64,000 bases of DNA from Lysinibacillus mangiferihumi (GTDB taxonomy: Bacteria; Bacillota; Bacilli; Bacillales_A; Planococcaceae). Every line of letters starts with the position of its first letter. The stretch's first letter is position 1. A program made the translations under genes and the position numbers. This document shows positions 1 to 8,492 of the stretch, in pieces. The DNA is taken from the NCBI RefSeq assembly GCF_003049665.1, contig NZ_PYWM01000027.1, positions 1 through 64,000 on the forward strand, in the 5' to 3' direction. The notes beneath the pieces were generated by a model that worked only from the letters and a program-made list of their open reading frames with translations, was not told where the DNA came from and made no database searches.

Positions 1-36
1 ACATTCTTTCAAATACAAATTGTGTTGATTGTACAT

Positions 37-83
37 AAAAAAACCTCCTCTAAGTTTTCATTTTTATACTAACTTAGAAGAGG
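37..83 (-). terminator. Intrinsic terminator, minus strand
   Basis: Arms at 44-56 and 71-83 pair over 13 positions with one wobble. On the minus strand the stem is followed by a run of seven T (37-43). It lies downstream of the radical SAM gene, beyond the dispersed repeat, and probably ends minus-strand transcription. Confidence 0.7.
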
Positions 84-162
84 TATTTATTAAAAATAAT
101 TTAATTTAGCTTAAGTACACGGCTATGGTCGAGCAACCCTTCACTACAATCGCAAAGTTTGC

Positions 163-287
163 ATCTGCTAGACGTAGACTCCTGCGGGAACGCACAGAAC
201 GTAAGACGCTGGCATTCCGCTCGTTAGCGAGGGTTGCGGCTTACGTCGTGCCCACGGAAAACTACCGTCAGTAGCGGACAGCAACGG
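163..287 (+). repeat. Dispersed intergenic repeat, copy A
   Basis: About 125 bp resembling the reverse complement of 7969-8095. The shared core contains GTTAGCGAGGGTTGCGGCTT, preceded by a CGTAAGACGC block and followed by GTAGCGGACA and CAACGG. It is more GC-rich than its surroundings. No ORF of its own is convincing. Unlike copy B it has no visible flanking terminal inverted repeats. Confidence 0.75.
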
Positions 288-309
288 TCACAGTACTCTA
301 ATCCCTCCC

Positions 310-1194
310 CTATTCTCCTTCCATCCCAAACTTCTGTCGATAGCCACATTTTCTACATAGCTCTTCGACCGCTTCTCGTCTTGAAAAGCCTTCTACTATA
401 TTATTGGCACGCTCACCTTCTACAATTTCACTAAAGGATTGCTCATGAACATTGCCTAAGTTAATAACACCTTCTCCATCAAGACAGCAAGGTACAACAG
501 TGCCATCTACAAGAATAGCTGCTTGGCTGCGTAACGCATGGCAAAAGCCTTTCCCTTCATCCTCTGGAGCAAGTAGACTTGGCCATCTAAATTCATGGTC
601 TTGATTTAAATAAATATTATTCGCAATTTTTACACCCTTACCAGGCTGTACTTTTTCTTCGATTCGAAAATCAAGATTATATTCATTTTCTATAATTTCA
701 AGCGTCTCACGGTTTCTTCTTGCGGCCAAATCTGAAACATGATCCTGTTGTAAATTCCACAAACGATACGAAATAATCGTATTAAATTTACTTGCTTCAC
801 GCACAAATTCTAAAATATCCCCTAAATATTTTTCACGATTTTCAGATCCCTCATGCCCATCAAAGCTGTGTAATGAAAAATTGATTTGGCGTAATGCAGG
901 CTTACCTAATAGCTTTTCGCGATTTTTTTTAATCAGCGTACCATTCGTTGTAATATTGACCTTAAAGCCCTTGTCATGAGCCGCATCCAAAAGCTCATGA
1001 ATACGTGGATGTAAAAGTGGTTCACCCTTTACATGCAAGTAAATATATTTCGTATGTGGGCGTATTTCATCCAATATTTTATTAAATTGTTCAACTTTAA
1101 TAAGTCCCTTTGCACGCTCAGTTGGCGGGCAGAAACTACAAGCTAAATTACAAACACTTGTTATTTCTATATAAACCTTTTTAAATGTTTTCAA
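310..1194 (-). CDS. Radical SAM/SPASM domain protein
   Basis: 294 residues. The N-terminal radical SAM core carries the [4Fe-4S]-binding CxxxCxxC motif as CNLACSFC (near residue 16), which cleaves S-adenosylmethionine to start radical chemistry. A GEP motif (VKGEPLLHP, near 56) and a TTNGT strand follow. The C-terminal part has further cysteines (VVPCCLDGEG and CRKCGYRQ), as expected for a SPASM domain holding auxiliary iron-sulfur clusters. SPASM enzymes often modify peptides, but no precursor peptide gene is visible beside it, so the substrate is unknown. It stands alone, divergent from the next gene, with a dispersed repeat and a terminator downstream. The family is firm; the function is not. 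Confidence 0.85.
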   Translation of the reverse strand: MKTFKKVYIEITSVCNLACSFCPPTERAKGLIKVEQFNKILDEIRPHTKYIYLHVKGEPLLHPRIHELLDAAHDKGFKVNITTNGTLIKKNREKLLGKPALRQINFSLHSFDGHEGSENREKYLGDILEFVREASKFNTIISYRLWNLQQDHVSDLAARRNRETLEIIENEYNLDFRIEEKVQPGKGVKIANNIYLNQDHEFRWPSLLAPEDEGKGFCHALRSQAAILVDGTVVPCCLDGEGVINLGNVHEQSFSEIVEGERANNIVEGFSRREAVEELCRKCGYRQKFGMEGE

Positions 1195-1446
1195 CGTTTA
1201 TTCACCGTTCCAGTTCCATAGATATTCATATAATCTTATTCATTTTAACAAATTTTCGTAATAGCGCGCAGAAATTCATGTTGGATACCCTACATGTAAT
1301 GTTTGTCTCATGACTTTTTACTACTTTCACACATGGTAACAAATAATTTTCTTCATATTCTCTGTCAATATAAGGCTACACGTACAAGTAAACTTTTACT
1401 AATTTAATACTTTAATAATAATACTTAAAAGAAAGGAGTGGAAACT

Positions 1447-1893
1447 ATGACAGGTTTTTATAATTCTCCAAAACATTCGAATCACTCGGAGGAACCTGAA
1501 AGAGAAAGTTCTAATAAACAAGCGAAAAATAACATCACAATAAATATTACATTTAATATTGGCAATACCGAAAACCACTTTGAACAAAGGGCTGAAGGTG
1601 GCGGTCAAATTAATAAAGATGTTGGAACAAATGCCAACCAAGGTGGGCAAAACGCGCTAAATCACAGTCAAACAAGAAATCTTAATTCTCAATTTGCGGA
1701 TGGTAATGGCAGAAGTGGAATTGCCGGAGATGATAACGATGAGGCTGGTGGACAACAAGGTATCAAGGTACGGGATAGTTTAGTTATCGATAGTGATATC
1801 CATTCGCACGCTAATCAGTCTCAAGATGTTGAAGAAGGGCTACTAGATACAGTACCTGAAGAAGAACCATCTAACAGCGACCACAATGAATAA
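1447..1893 (+). CDS. Hypothetical Asn/Gln/Gly-rich protein
   Basis: 148 residues from the ATG at 1447, which follows an AAAGGAG ribosome-binding site at 1432-1438 with eight bases of spacing; an upstream in-frame GTG overlaps that site and is less likely. There is no signal peptide or membrane segment. The protein is hydrophilic and low in complexity: a short beta-prone segment (ITINITFNIGN, residues 31-41), then a long Asn/Gln/Gly/Asp-rich tail and an acidic end. I do not recognise the family. Such composition occurs in spore-surface proteins and the neighbours are sporulation genes, but that link is inference only. A strong bidirectional terminator follows. Confidence 0.6.
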   Translation: MTGFYNSPKHSNHSEEPERESSNKQAKNNITINITFNIGNTENHFEQRAEGGGQINKDVGTNANQGGQNALNHSQTRNLNSQFADGNGRSGIAGDDNDEAGGQQGIKVRDSLVIDSDIHSHANQSQDVEEGLLDTVPEEEPSNSDHNE

Positions 1894-1921
1894 AAATTCA
1901 AATTCATTGCCTAAAAAAGTA

Positions 1922-1968
1922 AAACTTCTATCTGTAGGTACTTTCATCCTACCTGATAGAAGCTTTGC
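1922..1968. terminator. Bidirectional terminator between convergent genes
   Basis: A long hairpin with arms AACTTCTATCTGTAGGTA and TACCTGATAGAAGCTT-like sequence, T-rich on either exit, sits between the Asn-rich orphan (plus) and spoVR (minus) and can serve both. Confidence 0.7.
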
Positions 1969-1969
1969 T

Positions 1970-3370
1970 TTAAACAGAACGCTTATAATTTTTTGTACCA
2001 TCATACGAATAAAGCATGGGCTTTCCATCAACATACGTCTCTAAATGCACAGGACGCCCCCACAATTGATAAATATACGGCAAGACATTTTCTAAATAAT
2101 GTGGATCTAGTTCCATTCCTTCATAACCATGAACCAAATATAATTCACCATTTCGTAGGTAATCGCCATTTTTCACAACGATATATGGGAATCCTCCATT
2201 GACGCGCATCGATACAAGCTGATCCCGCACCATTTCATGATCTTTATCTGTTATACGATATTCATTGCCCTTTTTTTGAAACAGATACAAATCCTCTTGC
2301 TTTGCTAAATCCTTTGTTAAATAGTTGCGAATAAAGGAAATATCCGATTCAATTTCTCGCACCTCAAACATCTTTTCACGCCCCGTGTTCGGTAGAACGC
2401 CTAATCTGCGCATCTCTTCACTTGGGTTATTATAGCGTTTTTCAATATCCTCAAATATTTTCAAACCTAAATAATAAGGATTAATCGATGTTTTTGATGG
2501 TTGCACAACACCTGCGTTTAATTTGGCATATTCAATTGTCTCCACTGTTGTTAAATTAAGTTCACGCATAATGCGTTGATGCCAATAAGAAGCCCATCCT
2601 TCGTTCATTATTTTGGTTTCTAATTGCGGCCAAAAATATAGCATTTCCTCACGCATCATCGTTAAAATATCACGCTGCCAGTCCTCAAGCTCCCGACTAT
2701 GCTCCTCAATAAACAGTAATAAATCTTTTTCCGGTTTTAATGGAAACTGTTTAATTTTTCTACGTACGGGTCTCTGCTCTTTTTCTTTCGTATCTAAATT
2801 CCAAAGATCATCGTACGGTGATTTGGAAGTAATCACGTCTTCTTCATCTTGTTCCTCATCTTCGGATGACAGCTTTGGCCTTAATAAGGAAGGGTCGATA
2901 TGTTCTTGAATGGCTAAAATTGCATCTAAAAACTGTTCCACCTCTTCTTTGCCATATTCTCTTTCATAACTGGCAATACGTTCTGCTGTTGCTGTCATAC
3001 TCTCAACCATATCGCGTCTTGTATTTGAAAATCGCACATTGTTTTTAAAGAAGTCACAGTGTGCTAATACATGCGCAATAATTAGCTTATTTTGTGTAAG
3101 TGAATTCGTATCAAGTAAAAATGCATAGCACGGATTGGAGTTAATAACGAGCTCATAAATTTGACTTAATCCCAAATCATATTGCAGCTTCATCTTATGA
3201 AATTGCTTGCCAAAGCTCCAGTGGGAAAAACGAGTAGGCATACCATATGCGCCAAATGTATAAATAATATCTGCAGGACATATTTCATAACGCATCGGGA
3301 AAAAATCTAAACCAAATCCTGTTGCAATCTCTGTTATTTCATCAATCGCACGGTGAAGCTCCTTCTCCAT
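1970..3370 (-). CDS. spoVR: SpoVR family sporulation protein
   Basis: 466 residues, the usual SpoVR length. Family signatures are visible: the N-terminal [21 protein letters not shown] stretch, the [11 protein letters not shown] block, the [12 protein letters not shown] motif with conserved His residues (near 113-119), and the NEGWASYWH motif (near 257). In B. subtilis SpoVR affects spore cortex formation; in enterobacteria homologues (YcgB) are co-expressed with the YeaG kinase and YeaH. Here it is the third gene of the equivalent set prkA-yhbH-spoVR, 46 bp behind yhbH. The biochemical activity is not established. An intrinsic terminator follows directly. Confidence 0.95.
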   Translation of the reverse strand: MEKELHRAIDEITEIATGFGLDFFPMRYEICPADIIYTFGAYGMPTRFSHWSFGKQFHKMKLQYDLGLSQIYELVINSNPCYAFLLDTNSLTQNKLIIAHVLAHCDFFKNNVRFSNTRRDMVESMTATAERIASYEREYGKEEVEQFLDAILAIQEHIDPSLLRPKLSSEDEEQDEEDVITSKSPYDDLWNLDTKEKEQRPVRRKIKQFPLKPEKDLLLFIEEHSRELEDWQRDILTMMREEMLYFWPQLETKIMNEGWASYWHQRIMRELNLTTVETIEYAKLNAGVVQPSKTSINPYYLGLKIFEDIEKRYNNPSEEMRRLGVLPNTGREKMFEVREIESDISFIRNYLTKDLAKQEDLYLFQKKGNEYRITDKDHEMVRDQLVSMRVNGGFPYIVVKNGDYLRNGELYLVHGYEGMELDPHYLENVLPYIYQLWGRPVHLETYVDGKPMLYSYDGTKNYKRSV

Positions 3371-3416
3371 TTTTCAGCCTCCTCCTTTCGGAAATGAATG
3401 CTTAGCACCTTCCAAT

Positions 3417-4586
3417 TTAATTTTCATTTTGCAATTCAGTTTTTTGGAAAAAGCTTTTTAAGGCATCGTAGACATCGCCTTTTTTCTTTAAAATATGATA
3501 TCTAAATTTTGGATCATCAATTTTTTTATACGTATACATTAACGTCGAGAAACGATTATGCTGATTTACTTCTCCATAGCCAAACATACTCGATACTTCC
3601 ATCAATTCACTCACTAGTTTTAAACATTTCTCATTGTCCATCGAAATGTTCTCGCCATCCGAAAAATGAACTGGGTAAATATTGTAACGGCTTGGGTTAT
3701 ATTTATCGCGTATTAACTCTAACGCTTTTATATACGCTGATGAACAAATCGTTCCGCCACTTTCTCCCTTTGTGAAAAACTCTTCTTCTGTCACCACTTT
3801 TGCCTCGGTATGATGTGCAATAAATTCAATTTCCACTGTCTCATATTTCGAACGTAAAAATCTCGTCATCCAAAAGAAAAAGCTTCTTGCACAATATTTT
3901 TCAAAAGTGCCCATGGAACCACTTGTATCCATCATTGCAAGCACGACTGCCTTCGATTCAGGCCTCTCCACTTCATCCCATGTTTTAAAGCGTAAATCAT
4001 CGTTATGAATGGGCGTAATTTGAGCATTCCCTTCCATGGCATTGCGTTTGATCGCATTTAAAATGGTACGCTTCTTATCAACATTGCCCATAAGCCCTTT
4101 TTTCCTTATATCATTGAATTCGATTTTTTCGGTTTTAATATCTGCTTTTTCTTTTTGCTGTAAATTAGGGAGTTCTAGCTCTTTAAACAACACATTTTGA
4201 ACTTCTTCCATGCTGACTTCTGCTTCATAATAATCTTGACCAGGCTTGTCACCAGCTTCTTTGCCATTGCCATTGCCTTGATTGCTCTTGCTACCGTCAC
4301 GTGCAACAACATCCCCCACACTACTATCACCTTGTCCTTGACCGACATGCTTTGAATTATCATAGTTATATCGAATTTTATATTCATCGAGGGAGCGTAT
4401 AGGTATTTTGATAACCTCTCGGCCATTTGACATAACAATACTTTCTTCACTTACTAAATCGGGTAAATTGTTTTTAATCGCATCTTTAACCTTTTCCATA
4501 TGACGTTGTTGGTCTTGGTGCCCTTTACGATGGAGGGACCAATTTTCCTGAGAGATGACAAATCGCTTATTTTCGTTTTCAGTCAT
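3417..4586 (-). CDS. yhbH: YhbH, DUF444 sporulation protein with VWA-like domain
   Basis: 389 residues from the ATG at 4586, which follows a GGGTGAGG ribosome-binding site; a GTG at 4598 overlaps that site. The N-terminal half is charged and Gly/Gln-rich around residues 75-110. The C-terminal half has a VWA-like fold with the MIDAS-type motif DTSGSMG (AMMDTSGSM) and the [10 protein letters not shown] strand. The family partners with the PrkA/YeaG kinase in stress or sporulation operons; mutants of B. subtilis yhbH have sporulation defects. It lies between prkA and spoVR, and the terminator in the gap after prkA may lower its expression relative to prkA. Confidence 0.93.
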   Translation of the reverse strand: MTENENKRFVISQENWSLHRKGHQDQQRHMEKVKDAIKNNLPDLVSEESIVMSNGREVIKIPIRSLDEYKIRYNYDNSKHVGQGQGDSSVGDVVARDGSKSNQGNGNGKEAGDKPGQDYYEAEVSMEEVQNVLFKELELPNLQQKEKADIKTEKIEFNDIRKKGLMGNVDKKRTILNAIKRNAMEGNAQITPIHNDDLRFKTWDEVERPESKAVVLAMMDTSGSMGTFEKYCARSFFFWMTRFLRSKYETVEIEFIAHHTEAKVVTEEEFFTKGESGGTICSSAYIKALELIRDKYNPSRYNIYPVHFSDGENISMDNEKCLKLVSELMEVSSMFGYGEVNQHNRFSTLMYTYKKIDDPKFRYHILKKKGDVYDALKSFFQKTELQNEN

Positions 4587-4660
4587 TTTTATCCTCACCC
4601 ATCTATCAAATTCGCTTTTTCTATCCTATGCTAGCAGTCAGCTTTCTTGAACTTTTTTAG

Positions 4661-4697
4661 AGAAATAAAAGGAGTGCCCTAAAAAATGGGACACTCC
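4661..4697 (-). terminator. Intra-operon terminator after prkA
   Basis: On the minus strand GGAGTGTCCC, a loop ATTTTTTA, then GGGCACTCC and TTTTATTTC form a GC-rich hairpin with a U-rich tail. It lies in the 158-bp gap between prkA and yhbH and may be a leaky internal terminator. Confidence 0.65.
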
Positions 4698-4744
4698 TAT
4701 TCCGACGATTCATTACGCCCCTGCATAATTGTCACTGGCATTGG

Positions 4745-6622
4745 TTAACGGTTTAACAAACTACCTACATATTGTAATAATTCATTCGCCGATGTTGTGT
4801 TATAGCCATGCTCATCAACAAGCCTTGCTACAACTTCATTAATTTTCTTCAGTTGTGACTCATCAGGCATTTTGGAAGACGTTGTAATTTTCACGATGTC
4901 TTTCAAATCAGCAAACAGTTTCTTTTGGATCGCTTCTCGTAATCTCTCATGAGAATTATAGTCGAAGCGCTTGCCATTTCTTGCGTAAGCTGAAATGCGA
5001 ATTAATATTTCCTCACGGAATGCTTTTTTCGCATTTTCAGAAATGCCAATTTGCTCTTCAATGGAACGCATTAGCTTTTCATCTGGATTCATTTCTTCGC
5101 CAGTTAAGCGATCAAATATTTTATTTTTATTACAAAACGCCTCTACATTATCGAGATAATTATTCATTAATGTTTTGGCAGATTCCTCGTACGAGTAGAC
5201 AAACGCTTTTTGCACTTCATTTTTCGCAATTTCATCGTACTCTCTTCTTGCAACAGCAATATAGTTCATATATTTTTCTCGATCTTCTTGAGATATAGAA
5301 GCATGCTGATCAAGACCATCTTTCAGTGCTCGCAACACATCCAATGCATTAATAGATGGGATTTCTTTGCGAATGATTGCTGATGAAATACGGTTAATAA
5401 TATACCGTGGATCAATACCGTTCATGCCTTCGTTAGGAAACTCTTTTTTCAGTTCCTCTAAGTCAACGGAATTAAATCCCTCCACATTTTCTCCGTCGTA
5501 CAAGCGCATTTTTTTAATAAGATCCACACCTTGTTTTTTCGGAACTTCTAGCCTTGTTAGAACCGAAAAGATTGCTGCGGCCTTCAATGCATGTGGCGCA
5601 ATATGAACATGAGCCATATCACTTTCATTAATCATTTTTTCATAAATATGTTCTTCCTCGCTCACTTTTAGGTTATATGGAATTGGCATAACAATAATAC
5701 GCGAGTGTAGAGCTTCGTTCTTTTTATTCGAAATAAAGGAACGATATTCCGTTTCATTTGTATGAGCAACAATTAATTCATCGGCACTTATTAAAGCGAA
5801 TCTTCCTGCCTTAAAATTCCCTTCCTGCGTCAGTGACAATAAATTCCACAAAAACTTTTCGTCTAATTTTAACATTTCTTGGAATTCCATCATTCCTCGG
5901 TTCGCCTTATTTAACTCTCCATCAAAGCGATAAGCACGAGGGTCCGACTCTGAGCCAAAAACGCCAATAGTCGAGAAATCAATGCTCCCCGTTAAATCTG
6001 CAATATCTTGAGATTTTGGGTCAGAAGGTGTGAAGGTTCCTATGCCCACACGTTTGTCTTCAGAAAAAGTGATACGCTCAATAATGACATTTTCAATACG
6101 TCCCTCGTATTCTTTTTCAAGACGCATCGTATTTAAAGGCGATAAGCTGCCCTCAATTCGTATTCCATACTCTTCAAAAAAGTCATTACGTAAATGATGT
6201 GGAATTAAATGCAGCGGGTCCTCATGCATTGGACATCCCTTAATTGCATAAACCGCTCCTTCTTCCGTGCGCGAGAATTGTTCAAGTCCTCGCTTTAACA
6301 ATGTTACGATCGTTGACTTTCCTCCACTTACAGGCCCCATCAGTAATAAAATCCGTTTTCTAACATCTAATCTTCTTGCTGCAGGATGGAAATATTCCTC
6401 CACCAGTCTTTCAATTGCTGATTCAAGCCCAAAAATTTCTTTTCCGAAAAATTGATACATCTTTTGCCCATCGCGTTCCTCTACACCTGCGCTTTTAATC
6501 ATATTGTAGACGCGAGAATGGGCTGTTTGAGCAACTTCAGGTCTTTCCTTTATGATGCGTAAATAATCTGCAAATGTACCTTCCCACTTCAGTCGGTTTT
6601 CTTCTTCGCGATAGCTCTTCAC
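4745..6622 (-). CDS. prkA: PrkA serine protein kinase (AAA+ and kinase domains)
   Basis: 625 residues when read from the GTG at 6622. The N-terminal PrkA AAA domain has a Walker A-like GPVSGGKST (near residue 95) and long conserved blocks such as KGCPMHEDPLHLIP. The C-terminal part resembles the family's kinase region. In B. subtilis PrkA is a sporulation protein acting upstream of sigma-K-dependent events; E. coli YeaG is the homologue. The GTG has no ribosome-binding site. A strong GGAGG (6648-6652) lies seven bases before an ATC at 6640, and reading from there adds six residues (INILDK) that align with the known N-terminus, giving 631 residues. The true start is probably the ATC. First gene of prkA-yhbH-spoVR; a sigma-E-like -10 (CATACTAT, 6678-6685) lies upstream but lacks a well-spaced -35. 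Confidence 0.93.
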   Translation of the reverse strand: MKSYREEENRLKWEGTFADYLRIIKERPEVAQTAHSRVYNMIKSAGVEERDGQKMYQFFGKEIFGLESAIERLVEEYFHPAARRLDVRKRILLLMGPVSGGKSTIVTLLKRGLEQFSRTEEGAVYAIKGCPMHEDPLHLIPHHLRNDFFEEYGIRIEGSLSPLNTMRLEKEYEGRIENVIIERITFSEDKRVGIGTFTPSDPKSQDIADLTGSIDFSTIGVFGSESDPRAYRFDGELNKANRGMMEFQEMLKLDEKFLWNLLSLTQEGNFKAGRFALISADELIVAHTNETEYRSFISNKKNEALHSRIIVMPIPYNLKVSEEEHIYEKMINESDMAHVHIAPHALKAAAIFSVLTRLEVPKKQGVDLIKKMRLYDGENVEGFNSVDLEELKKEFPNEGMNGIDPRYIINRISSAIIRKEIPSINALDVLRALKDGLDQHASISQEDREKYMNYIAVARREYDEIAKNEVQKAFVYSYEESAKTLMNNYLDNVEAFCNKNKIFDRLTGEEMNPDEKLMRSIEEQIGISENAKKAFREEILIRISAYARNGKRFDYNSHERLREAIQKKLFADLKDIVKITTSSKMPDESQLKKINEVVARLVDEHGYNTTSANELLQYVGSLLNR

Positions 6623-6846
6623 TTTATCTAAAATGTTGATAGCCTTCCCTCCATTCTTTCAGGGCTTGATTTATAACATAGTATGAAGTTAGATACATTA
6701 TGATACCCATTACTTTTTCATTGAATTAGTTTCTTCTTATTGTTCAAGTTTTTTTCTCGCTACATAAAAGGGATTTACTGCATTTAAAGTGGACTTATGA
6801 AATATAAAATTTCGGTTATTCTAATCTGTAGAAAGGAGGTCCAATT

Positions 6847-7842
6847 TTGAATCGTTATTTAATTTTCCTTCTGACATGTATGCTGCTGTGGAGTTATTTT
6901 CCCCCAACGGTTACACTGGCAAATGAAGGACCGAGTAATGAAGAAATTTTACAGCAACGTATGTCCTATTACGTACAATTCGATGAATTACTAATTCCAT
7001 GGCACTTTTTAGCGGCTATCGATCAATATGAGCGCAATCTTCAATCCGTTCGTAAAGATATCCCGAAACGAGATGGCTTCATTGCCATTCAATTTTCTAA
7101 TGAATATTGGTCAGGTGCATTAAATCCTGTCAAGGAAGATACGATACCTGAAACAATCAGTTATTTTGGTGGAATGGGACTGGATGGCAACGGTGATGGT
7201 ATTGCAAGCCCTTCAGATGATGTAGATGTGATCTTCTCCATGGCCAGTTATATAAGTCAATTTGGTTCTACAGATGAAGACTTTAAACTTGCTTTATGGG
7301 AATACTACAGAAGTGAAGAAGCCGTTAATCAAATCGTCACGATTTCCACTTTGTATAGACATTTTAAAACGACTGAGCTGGATGCCCATACATTCCCGAT
7401 TCCAACACGCTCCGATTACAGCTATAGAGGTACTTGGGGTGATAATAGAGGTTGGGGAGGCAGACGAATCCACGAGGGAACTGATATTTTTGCTGGCTAC
7501 GGGACACCTGTACTGTCCACTTCCTATGGTGTAGTCGAAGTCAAAGGCTGGAATCAATTCGGAGGTTGGCGAATTGGCATTCGCGATAACCATAATTCTT
7601 ATCACTATTATGCCCATCTTGGGAGCTATCATAAGGACATAAAGGTTGGAGATGTTGTAGAACCAGGGCAAGTACTCGGTTATGTAGGCAGCTCGGGTTA
7701 TGGAAAAGAAGGCACATCTGGAAAATTCCCACCACATCTTCATTACGGCATATACAAATTTAATGGTCGAACAGAATGGGCATTTGATCCATATCCATCT
7801 TTATTGCAATGGGAGCGTCAAGCAAAAAAAGATAAGCAGTAA
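6847..7842 (+). CDS. M23 family metallopeptidase, LytH-like
   Basis: 331 residues starting at TTG (6847), chosen because GAAAGGAGGT lies six bases upstream. A signal peptide or N-terminal anchor covers residues 1-25 (hydrophobic to TVTLANE). Residues 30-170 resemble the N-terminal region of sporulation LytH/YunA-type proteins. The C-terminal LytM/M23 domain (about 185-320) has zinc ligands in HEGTDIF and the HLHYG motif near the end. M23 enzymes cut peptide bonds in peptidoglycan stem peptides; LytH of B. subtilis trims cortex side chains to L-alanine. A cortex role fits a spore former but is inferred. It is divergent from prkA. Confidence 0.85.
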   Translation: MNRYLIFLLTCMLLWSYFPPTVTLANEGPSNEEILQQRMSYYVQFDELLIPWHFLAAIDQYERNLQSVRKDIPKRDGFIAIQFSNEYWSGALNPVKEDTIPETISYFGGMGLDGNGDGIASPSDDVDVIFSMASYISQFGSTDEDFKLALWEYYRSEEAVNQIVTISTLYRHFKTTELDAHTFPIPTRSDYSYRGTWGDNRGWGGRRIHEGTDIFAGYGTPVLSTSYGVVEVKGWNQFGGWRIGIRDNHNSYHYYAHLGSYHKDIKVGDVVEPGQVLGYVGSSGYGKEGTSGKFPPHLHYGIYKFNGRTEWAFDPYPSLLQWERQAKKDKQ

Positions 7843-7921
7843 AGAACTAGGCAACTGCTCCATTCACAACGAAATCAGATGGATACCTCTAAAGACAAGG
7901 CAAGAGGCTGGGACAAAAGAG

Positions 7922-7962
7922 AAAAAGTGTTAGATTGAACCTAATCAATCTAACACTTTTTT
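7922..7962 (+). terminator. Terminator after the M23 peptidase
   Basis: A perfect 17-bp stem (7922-7938 with 7946-7962) with a short loop, rich in A on the 5' side and ending in TTTTTT. It lies 79 bp behind the peptidase stop codon, inside the 333-bp element. Confidence 0.8.
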
Positions 7963-7968
7963 GCTATG

Positions 7969-8095
7969 CCGTTGTTGTCCGCTACGACGGTGCTTTCCGC
8001 TCAGCACAGTAAGCCGCAACCCTCGCTAACGCGCGGAATGCTCGCGTCTTACGCTGTGTGCGTTCTGAGCAGGAGTCACCTCCTCCGCTACCGAC
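7969..8095 (-). repeat. Dispersed intergenic repeat, copy B
   Basis: Reverse complement of the type seen at 163-287. Shared blocks include CGTAAGACGC, CATTCCGC, GTTAGCGAGGGTTGCGGCTT and GTAGCGGACA. It differs from copy A by scattered substitutions and small gaps, and lies inside the 19-bp inverted repeats. Confidence 0.75.
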
Positions 8096-8232
8096 AACTA
8101 GTGAACCCTTCTAAATTTTTATTTATTGCAAAAGCAAGAATAGCTAAGTGTGCTAAGTTCTCCATATAGCCAAAATTTATGAACACCTTTCCTCTGTTCC
8201 TTAAATTTTTTAATTTTGTCCCAGCCTCTTGC

Positions 8233-8492
8233 AGTTTTTTGATATCCACTATAGAACTTCTAAAAAATTGTATAGTATTGTCAAATTTATTTTTTCTAAA
8301 AACACCATGACAATAGGTAAATAGACACACGATTTTAGCAAACAGACAAAAATATTTGAAAAATATGAATTAAATTATGCCAAAAAACCTTTTTTAGTAT
8401 TTTTAACAAAAAAATTCTACTTTTCTTTTGAAATAGTAATAAAATAAATAGAGTAGGATAAGTTTTAAAGAAAAACTAAAAGGATGGAAAAA
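8233..8492 (+). other. AT-rich leader before the first chemoreceptor gene
   Basis: 260 bp without a credible ORF. I looked for a GEMM riboswitch like those before the other chemoreceptor operons and for a sigma-D promoter, and found neither convincingly. Confidence 0.4.

Larger units (their letters stand above)
7900..8232. repeat. 333-bp non-coding element with perfect 19-bp terminal inverted repeats
   Basis: GCAAGAGGCTGGGACAAAA at 7900-7918 is exactly reverse-complemented at 8214-8232. Between them lie a terminator hairpin (7922-7962) and copy B of the dispersed repeat (7969-8095), then AT-rich sequence. No transposase or credible ORF is present. It resembles a MITE or a composite terminator-type intergenic repeat. 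A target-site duplication was not found. AGAGGCTGGGACAAAA-like ends are common in terminators of Firmicutes, so a terminator origin is also possible. Confidence 0.65.

Noticed and set aside
1399..1650. 83-residue minus-strand ORF at the left
   Set aside because: It overlaps the Asn-rich gene on the other strand and has no ribosome-binding site.
8233..8492. A third GEMM riboswitch before the first chemoreceptor gene
   Set aside because: Neither GACGCAAAGC nor a GGGTTGC-like partner was found on either strand in the leader.
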